DNA from: Paenibacillus radicis (ex Xue et al. 2023) | GTDB lineage: Bacteria; Bacillota; Bacilli; Paenibacillales; NBRC-103111 | DNA: 64,000 bases | Assembly: GCF_024722015.1 (NCBI RefSeq) | Contig: NZ_JANQBD010000010.1 | Span: 209,937-273,936, forward strand | Direction: 5' to 3' | Shown: piece after piece, positions 58,732-64,000 of the stretch | Numbering within the stretch: the stretch's first letter is position 1 | Layout of the letters: every line of letters starts with the position of its first letter | The notes under the pieces: model-generated | What the model saw: the letters and a program-made list of their open reading frames with translations, nothing else | Databases searched by the model: none | Told to the model about the DNA's origin: nothing | Program-made: the position numbers and the translations under genes

Positions 58732-59180
58732 AAATAACGCACTGTAGTTCCGCTCCCGCAACAGTATCAGCTGATTTTAGCCAAATAACGCACTGTAGTT
58801 CCGCTCCCGTATCAGTATCAACCGATTTTAGCCAAATAACGCACTGTAGTTCCGCTCCCGCCAGTATTAGCTGATTTTAGCAAAATAGCGCACTGTAGTT
58901 CCGCTCCCGCATCAGTATCAGCCGATTTTAGTAAAATAACGCACTGTAGTTCCGCTCCCGCCAGTATCAGCTGATCTTAGCCAAATAACGCACTATAGTT
59001 CCGCCACTCACCCATATCAGCCGATTCTAGCCAAATAACGCACTGTAGTTCCGCCACCCGCCAGCATCAGCTGATTTTAGCCAAATAACGCACTATAGTT
59101 CCGCTCTCGCCAGTATTAGCTGATTTTAGCCAGTAACGCACTGTAGTTCCGCTCCCGCACCAGTATAAGCCGATATCAGT
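58732..59180. repeat. Minisatellite: nine units of 49-51 bp
   Basis: Units start at 58732, 58783, 58834, 58883, 58934, 58983, 59033, 59083 and 59132. The consensus is AAATAACGCACTGTAGTTCC, then GCTCCCGCCAGTATCAGCTG, then ATTTTAGCC. A degenerate tenth unit runs to about 59210. Length differences come from one or two bases after CTCCCG. The array lies between hisA (-) and the dNTPase gene (+), in the divergent promoter space, and is not coding in any convincing frame. Confidence 0.93.
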
Positions 59181-59506
59181 AAAAAGCGTACCCAAGTTCC
59201 GTCTAATCTTCGTCAAAAGGCTATCAATCAGAAGCTTTTCTTCTAGAATAGCATATATTGTAGGGAATTTCAGATTTTCAGAGATGAATGCTGTGCAAAT
59301 GTTGGGAAGGCTTTGCAAACCGTTACGATGCAATGATACAATAAAACTCGATAATATGCGGAATATGAAGAGATAAGAAGAAGATGTATAGACGCGGCAG
59401 GACGGCGGTGGAACTCAAACGGCGTTCCTTATGGACGCTGTTTTTTCATACAATATTTAAAGTAGATAAAAAAACCTCGGTGGAGCGAAAGAGATGGGGA
59501 TTTATT

Positions 59507-60823
59507 ATGGATTTACGAAAAATGCGGCTATTCGACACAACCAATACAAATTCTAGCGAGGAACGCGACGAATACGAAAAGGACTATGCTCGGCTTATCC
59601 AATCACCCGCTTTCCGCCGCTTGCAGGGAAAATCGCAGGTGTTTGGCGCCGGCTCCGGCGACTACTATCGAACGCGGCTGACTCATTCGTTGGAAGTTTC
59701 ACAGATTGCCCGTGAGGTTGCGCGGCGGATGGAAAAGACATATCCCTTCTTGGCGCGCAGGGAGCATCCGGGGCTTATGTTAGACCCGGCTGTTGTGGAA
59801 GTAGCATCCTTGGCGCATGATCTGGGGCATCCCCCGTTCGGTCATAAGGGAGAGGAAGTGCTGAACAAGCTGCTGTCGGATGAGCATGGTCTTGCCTATG
59901 AAGGGAATGCCCAAAACTTTCGCATTCTAATGTTCCTTGAGAAGCGTGCGGGAAGCGGGAGCGGGTTGGATTTAAGCGCCGCATCGCTGCTCGGCATCAA
60001 TAAATATCCATATTCCTTGGAGGAAGAAGGAAGGCTCAAAGGGGCATACGCGATGGAGTGGGAAGGGATAAATTACCTTCGGGAAGCTTGGCAGATGCCA
60101 ATAGGCTGTCCAACGCTGGAAGCGCAGCTGATGGACTTATGCGATGACATTGCTTACTCCACCCACGATATTGAAGATGGGATTCGCGCTGGAAAAATTC
60201 AAATGAATCACAGCTTTTTCGATGAAAATTGGCTTGTGGAGAATTTAATTCAAGAGATCGTAGATGACCAGGGCAACGTGGATGTGGGCTGGGAGCAGGT
60301 CGACATGGAGGCGATGGTCCGGCAGGTGCTGGCCGATTATTTGGAACAGTGGGAGACCATCTACGCGGAATGCAATCGTGAAGCCTCACGAACGCGAAGG
60401 GAAATGAAGGCGCGGTGGGTAAGCCGGTTCGCCAACCGGGTAGGCATCATTGATGATCCGAAAAAGGGCTGGAAGAAGGTCACCTTCGTAGAGGACGGCG
60501 AGCAGGATTTACAGCTGCTGCGCACGATGGAAATTTTGAAGAAGCTGGCCTGGGTTACATTGATCAAGGATTTTCGGGTACAAAGGCTGCAAAAGCGCAG
60601 TGAGATCATGATCCACCGGCTGTGGGACAGCTTCAAGGTATATGAAACAGGCAAGCTCATTTTGCCTCCGGACTGGATTGAAAGCTATAAGCAGCATAAG
60701 AGCAGATGGAGCTGGGAACGAATGGTCGCCGATTATATATCGGGAATGACGGATGCTTACGCAGAAAAGGTGTATGCGGAGCTGTTCGCCAGTAAATCCG
60801 GATCGATTTATGAGATGGATTAA
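59507..60823 (+). CDS. HD-domain dNTP triphosphohydrolase (dGTPase family)
   Basis: The 438-residue protein belongs to the Dgt/dNTPase family: FRRLQGKSQVFG near the start and the HD metal set His60 (RLTHSLEV), His104-Asp105 (SLAHDLGHPPFGH) and an Asp in DLCDDIAYSTHDIEDG. Such enzymes hydrolyse dNTPs to nucleosides and triphosphate, setting nucleotide pools or limiting phage. ATG at 59507 is chosen because family members start just before RLFDTTN and GGGGA precedes it. A longer in-frame extension starting at 59384 has no RBS. It has its own terminator, shared with the convergent acyltransferase gene. Confidence 0.88.
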   Translation: MDLRKMRLFDTTNTNSSEERDEYEKDYARLIQSPAFRRLQGKSQVFGAGSGDYYRTRLTHSLEVSQIAREVARRMEKTYPFLARREHPGLMLDPAVVEVASLAHDLGHPPFGHKGEEVLNKLLSDEHGLAYEGNAQNFRILMFLEKRAGSGSGLDLSAASLLGINKYPYSLEEEGRLKGAYAMEWEGINYLREAWQMPIGCPTLEAQLMDLCDDIAYSTHDIEDGIRAGKIQMNHSFFDENWLVENLIQEIVDDQGNVDVGWEQVDMEAMVRQVLADYLEQWETIYAECNREASRTRREMKARWVSRFANRVGIIDDPKKGWKKVTFVEDGEQDLQLLRTMEILKKLAWVTLIKDFRVQRLQKRSEIMIHRLWDSFKVYETGKLILPPDWIESYKQHKSRWSWERMVADYISGMTDAYAEKVYAELFASKSGSIYEMD

Positions 60824-60890
60824 ACTGTAGGGCGATGCCTAATATTTATTGGTGCAATTGATTCGAAGTCCCCCCCCATTCAGGGAACAA

Positions 60891-60940
60891 AAAAAGACGC
60901 GTTCCGAAGCCTGTAACGGCATTGGTTGACGCGTCTTTTT
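60891..60940. terminator. Bidirectional terminator
   Basis: AAAAAGACGCGT (60891-60902) pairs with ACGCGTCTTTTT (60929-60940), a perfect 12-bp stem with A/T runs at both ends, between convergent genes. Confidence 0.9.
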
Positions 60941-60976
60941 GTTATGTACAGCCCAATCAAAGCCAGTCTAACTTCT

Positions 60977-62050
60977 TCACCTTGCTTTGGTCTGCGGTTG
61001 TATGAATGGGCCTGTGCCTTTGGCCGTGGTAATAGATTTGATGCGCGTTATAAGCGGCTTTTCTATGAAATGATAGAACAAGCAGCACAGCGCAAGAGCG
61101 GTCGCAAAACAAAGAGCGGTTACCACGGTCGGACCAAACCAATCGCTAAGATGAATGGCTCTTGAAAGCTTGAGCGAAATTGATAAAAATCCGAGACTGG
61201 TGAGAAGGATTGAGTAGGATGCGTCGCCAAGGAACTGTAGGGGCTTTAGCCAAATCGGAGCAGCGATACGGAGTGATCCGATACCTAGCAGCACAAGCGA
61301 TGAGCCAACCGTGTACAGCAAATTGGAATAAACGAATGCCGGGTTTATATACCGGGCCACCCATACCACCGGGAAGACGATCATGCCTGCGGCAAGCCAC
61401 CAGCCGCTTCCTCTTTTCAGGTGGGGTACTGCATAGGCGATAAGCATACCGAGTACAAATTCCAAATGCATAGCATCAAATAAAAAGCGGATAAGCACGT
61501 TATCCGTAAGCTTAATCCATTCCATACTATGTAAGCCGACAATAAGCAGCCACAAAGCAAATAACGATAGCATCGTCTTCTTGTTCAATACGAACAGCAG
61601 GGAAAATACAAGGTAGAAGAACATAATATAAACCAATGACCATGCGACTCCAAGAATGGGTACTTCACTATAAGGCAGCAGCAGCAGCGAGGTCACGATT
61701 TCTTTGGGCTTTGTTTCGTAACCGTTGCCGAAGGAGGGGACCAGGAAATAAATAGGTATTACAGCAGCGTTGACGAGCCAATAAATCGGATAAATGCGAA
61801 TCAGACGTTTGGTGATGAAGGTTCTCCACATTTGGATATGGCCGAAGTGCCGGCGGTATATCGTTACCATCAAAAATCCGGTCAGCACAAAAAAGTACGC
61901 ATAGCCGCCAGATCGGTCCATACTGTTTACGCCCAGAAAGTTAATGGGATAATATTTAGTCGCCAATTGGGACGTATGAAACAGCATGACCAGCACGACC
62001 GCTATACCCCTCGCAGCTTGAATATAAGGGATCGAAAAACGTTGTTCCAT
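60977..62050 (-). CDS. Membrane acyltransferase, family 3 (OafA-like)
   Basis: The 357-residue protein has about ten membrane helices. The N-terminal IQAARGIAVVLVMLFHTSQ holds the family's R and H residues, and FFVLTGFLMV and RLIRIYPIYWLVN are the further Acyl_transf_3 marks. These enzymes move acetyl or succinyl groups onto exported sugars, peptidoglycan or lipids. ATG at 62050 follows GGAGAG; 17 more in-frame codons upstream lack an RBS. The target is unknown; it may modify a wall polymer or exopolysaccharide. Confidence 0.87.
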   Translation of the reverse strand: MEQRFSIPYIQAARGIAVVLVMLFHTSQLATKYYPINFLGVNSMDRSGGYAYFFVLTGFLMVTIYRRHFGHIQMWRTFITKRLIRIYPIYWLVNAAVIPIYFLVPSFGNGYETKPKEIVTSLLLLPYSEVPILGVAWSLVYIMFFYLVFSLLFVLNKKTMLSLFALWLLIVGLHSMEWIKLTDNVLIRFLFDAMHLEFVLGMLIAYAVPHLKRGSGWWLAAGMIVFPVVWVARYINPAFVYSNLLYTVGSSLVLLGIGSLRIAAPIWLKPLQFLGDASYSILLTSLGFLSISLKLSRAIHLSDWFGPTVVTALCFATALALCCLFYHFIEKPLITRIKSITTAKGTGPFIQPQTKAR

Positions 62051-62262
62051 AGGATTCTCTCCACTTCTCTCTAATCTCTCGGGTCTTTTAGTTATTATCA
62101 TCTCACAGGTTCATGACAACTATATGACAGCAAGCTGAAAGCAAGCTGAAAGTATGCTGAAAATTTGGGGAATTATGTAAGCTGTAAAAAATCGCCATGC
62201 TGCAAGCTGGGACTGCATAGATTAGAAAGTGGGTGTAACTCCATTAAGAGGGAGGCTGAAGA

Positions 62263-62592
62263 ATGAATAAAACGGAAGTATCGGAGCTTCTACAGGCATT
62301 GCCGGAGCAGCTTAAGGAAGTGGAATATGATTACTATGGCGCTTTAAGCCGGTTGGAGGATACCAAATTGGCACTGCATGCGAAGGAATGTGAATTATTC
62401 AGTCAAGGCTTGATTACGGGGAAAAATGAACAAATGCGGGACGCTGAGATTTGGCAGCACTCTCATGAGCTGAGAAGAGCGCTTCTTAAAGCGAAAATGG
62501 CCGTGGATCAAACAAAAGTAGAATATGATTACATGAAAAATAAATTGGAAAATACACAGCTTATCGCCCGGCTGCTGCTGCAAATCCAATAA
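62263..62592 (+). CDS. Hypothetical coiled-coil protein (109 residues)
   Basis: I do not recognise a family. The protein is charged and almost wholly helical, with heptad-like patterns (LKEVEYDYYGALSRLEDTKL and KMAVDQTKVEYDYMKNKLEN). It has one cysteine and no membrane segment or signal. The small size and helical nature resemble accessory proteins found in phage or genetic elements, but nothing else here supports a prophage. ATG follows AGAGGGAGG. It is expressed alone, with a terminator 150 bp downstream. Confidence 0.75.
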   Translation: MNKTEVSELLQALPEQLKEVEYDYYGALSRLEDTKLALHAKECELFSQGLITGKNEQMRDAEIWQHSHELRRALLKAKMAVDQTKVEYDYMKNKLENTQLIARLLLQIQ

Positions 62593-62740
62593 TCTTGTGT
62601 AGCAGATGCTTGGGTTGGGGCTTGAGCTTTGAGACTATGTCCCAGCTGTTGGAAGACGACCTCTTCGCGATTTTTATGGCGTAGTGTCAGCTAGGGTTAA
62701 ACGCAACGGCACACCCCCGCAGATCTATTGCCTATAGAAT

Positions 62741-62791
62741 AGAGCCTATCTCACTCACTAGGTAGTTCAGTGATGGATAGGCTCATTTTTT
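62741..62791. terminator. Bidirectional terminator between convergent genes
   Basis: GAGCCTATC (62742-62750) pairs with GATAGGCTC (62776-62784), an inner TCACT/AGTGA arm extends it, and ATTTTTTA follows. Confidence 0.88.
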
Positions 62792-62797
62792 ATTTAT

Positions 62798-63241
62798 TTA
62801 AAAACAAGTAAATTGATTGATGCGTCTAAGATCCAATCCAAAATAGAGCCAGAAGCCCGTAGGGCCGAAACCATACCAGCGGTAACCGGAGATCGAATTC
62901 CTTCCTACATGAGTTAAATACATCCAATATTGATCTCCGTTATCCTGCCAAATATAGACGTTACGGAAGAGACATCTGCTAATACTGCCGGGATCCACTG
63001 CAAAAAGGGAAGCCGATTGCTGAGGGATGAAGGACGGTGGAGGCGATTGCGGCGCTCCAGGTCCTTGGCCTCCTCCAGGTCCACCGGGCCCGCCGCCACC
63101 CGGCATAGGCGGAAATCCGCCAGGTCCAGGACCCGGAGGGCCACCAGGCTGCCCGCCTGGAAATCCGGGTATGCCAGGAGTAAGTCCTCTTTGATTGTTA
63201 TTTTTTTCAGTGGACTGTTTTTGCTTTTGTTTTTGAGTCAA
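62798..63241 (-). CDS. Gly/Pro-rich protein with aromatic C-terminal domain, probably surface or spore-coat
   Basis: The likely product has 147 residues. A Gln/Lys-rich start is followed by a collagen-like low-complexity part (GLTPGIPGFPGGQPGGPPGP and more Gly/Pro repeats, about 20-70). A compact C-terminal domain of about 70 residues has two Cys and many aromatics (CLFRNVYIWQDNGDQYWMYL, RWYGFGPTGFWLYFGLDLRR). I choose TTG at 63241, nine bases after AAGGAG; the ATG at 63250 abuts the RBS. I recall similar domains in Paenibacillus surface proteins, but the function is unknown. No signal peptide is seen, which fits a spore-coat protein. Confidence 0.7.
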   Translation of the reverse strand: MTQKQKQKQSTEKNNNQRGLTPGIPGFPGGQPGGPPGPGPGGFPPMPGGGGPGGPGGGQGPGAPQSPPPSFIPQQSASLFAVDPGSISRCLFRNVYIWQDNGDQYWMYLTHVGRNSISGYRWYGFGPTGFWLYFGLDLRRINQFTCF

Positions 63242-63978
63242 TGTTAACATCTCCTTCTGTAAGTTGCCTATAAGCTTTTGCCTACAATATATGTTACAGA
63301 TGCCCATCCCATATGGGCGGATGCCCCTGACTGCATAAAATATTTTACTCATGAAGGCCAAAACAAAAAAATGTGCGGTAGGCAAAATATGTGAGCTTCC
63401 TTCGTTACGGAGTTTTGGTAAATAATTGTGATGCAGGTAGAAAAATGTGAATTGTACAATACGAATCGCTAAGTTAACTTAAGCTTAGGCTGCAGCCGCT
63501 GCAACAGAGCATCGCATGGGGGAGAGTGGGAACGTACAATTCGCATCGAGAGGGTTTCGGATAGAAGCTTTTCTTGTGGTGAGGGTTCTTTTGCACATTT
63601 ATGGGATTCACTCACTAGGGTATCGTCTTGTGAGATAGCGATCTTGGGTATTATCAGCGAATGCAAAGATGGTGGGGTCACTTCCAACACGTGCCATTCG
63701 CGGGTATCGGGGTTCGGGGGTTGGGGGGCGGGTTAAGGCATTGCAAGGCAGCTTGGTGAATTCCACTCTCCCAAATAACAGGAAAATGTCGGGTTAATTG
63801 TTCCGAAAAATCGCATTCCAAGCCCTATAGCTGGAATTTCTCATGCTAATTTTACGGATTTTGGCTGATATGAGACGGTGTAAAATTGTTTGTGTACCAC
63901 AATTTGGAGCCTAGTCAGGCAACAAAAAAGTAGGGTATTCTCGGGATTAGTGAAGTCACCAAGAAAGGAACCCTACTC
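63242..63978. other. Gene-poor region before the right edge
   Basis: I find no supported gene. It contains a relative of the dispersed repeat (GCATCGAGAGGGTTTCGGATAG then AAGCTTTT, about 63544-63575) and of the 20673 cluster (AGCTGGAATTT, GCTAATTTTACGG, about 63829-63857). GTAGGGT (63930-63936) and ACCCTAC (63970-63976) are inverted just before the last start codon. Confidence 0.45.
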
Positions 63979-64000
63979 ATGGCAACTATACACGAAACAA
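63979..64000 (+). CDS. Start of a gene, possibly an IS1380-type transposase (3' end outside window)
   Basis: ATG at 63979 lies after AAGAAAGGAA and opens a frame reading MATIHET to the edge. Some IS1380-family transposases begin MATIHExT or MATLQET, and the surrounding sequence is gene-poor and repeat-rich. Only seven codons are visible, so both the family and the presence of a gene are tentative. Confidence 0.35.

Noticed and set aside
58732..59180. Possible CRISPR array
   Set aside because: The whole 50-bp unit is repeated with no unique spacers, and there are no cas genes; it is a minisatellite.

Overview
The window looks like a chromosomal segment of a Paenibacillus-type firmicute (order Bacillales). 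The signs are strong GGAGG ribosome binding sites with many TTG and GTG starts, consensus sigma-A promoters, very large surface proteins ending in three S-layer homology (SLH) domains, LplABC-type oligosaccharide transporters paired with YesM/YesN two-component systems, and a Bacillus-style xylR/xylA divergon. I see no rRNA, tRNA, CRISPR array or prophage. The right edge appears to enter an insertion sequence.

Layout. 1-1390: purine salvage (amidohydrolase end, xpt). 1575-4123: BlaI-type repressor, a short M56 membrane protease and a BdbD/BdbC disulfide-forming pair, led by a promoter whose -10 box lies inside a palindromic operator. 4572-7300: xylR and xylA, divergent around a xyl operator. 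7567-11931: GNAT acetyltransferase, sugar epimerase, Nudix hydrolase, ABC ATPase and an Fsr-type MFS exporter. 12126-18626: a sugar-acid catabolic cluster with two paralogous enolase-superfamily dehydratases, a divergent DapA-family protein, an SDR dehydrogenase, and FadR- and IclR-type regulators. 18627-21097: a repeat-rich, gene-poor stretch with two small genes. 21137-30232: a LacI regulator followed by a likely operon with a lipoprotein binding protein, a fused double permease, an ATPase, an inositol-monophosphatase-family phosphatase, a chemoreceptor and an AraC regulator. I infer uptake and sensing of a phosphorylated compound, possibly a sugar phosphate.

30530-57044 reads as a surface polysaccharide-use region. 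It holds a 1578-residue SLH protein with two tandem glycosidase-like halves, a GH2 beta-galactosidase, a frameshifted GyrI-like gene, a 2462-residue SLH mosaic with two lectin/lyase-like domains and many accessory domains, an ECF sigma/anti-sigma pair, and an LplB-LplC-LplA-YesM-YesN cluster. The SLH enzymes would cut glycans at the cell wall, the Lpl system would import the oligosaccharides, and the GH2 enzyme would finish them inside.

57789-64000 holds a stand-alone HisA of the eukaryotic HIS6 type, an HD-domain dNTP triphosphohydrolase, a membrane acyltransferase, a coiled-coil hypothetical, a Gly/Pro-rich probable surface protein, and the first codons of a probable transposase. Intergenic regions carry several repeat families: a GCGGAA...TTCCGTTAT palindrome seen in many gaps, a roughly 50-bp minisatellite of nine units, a 40-41-bp array of six units, a 65-72-bp GC-rich element in three copies, and a longer dispersed repeat. 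These gaps are the least explained part of the window.
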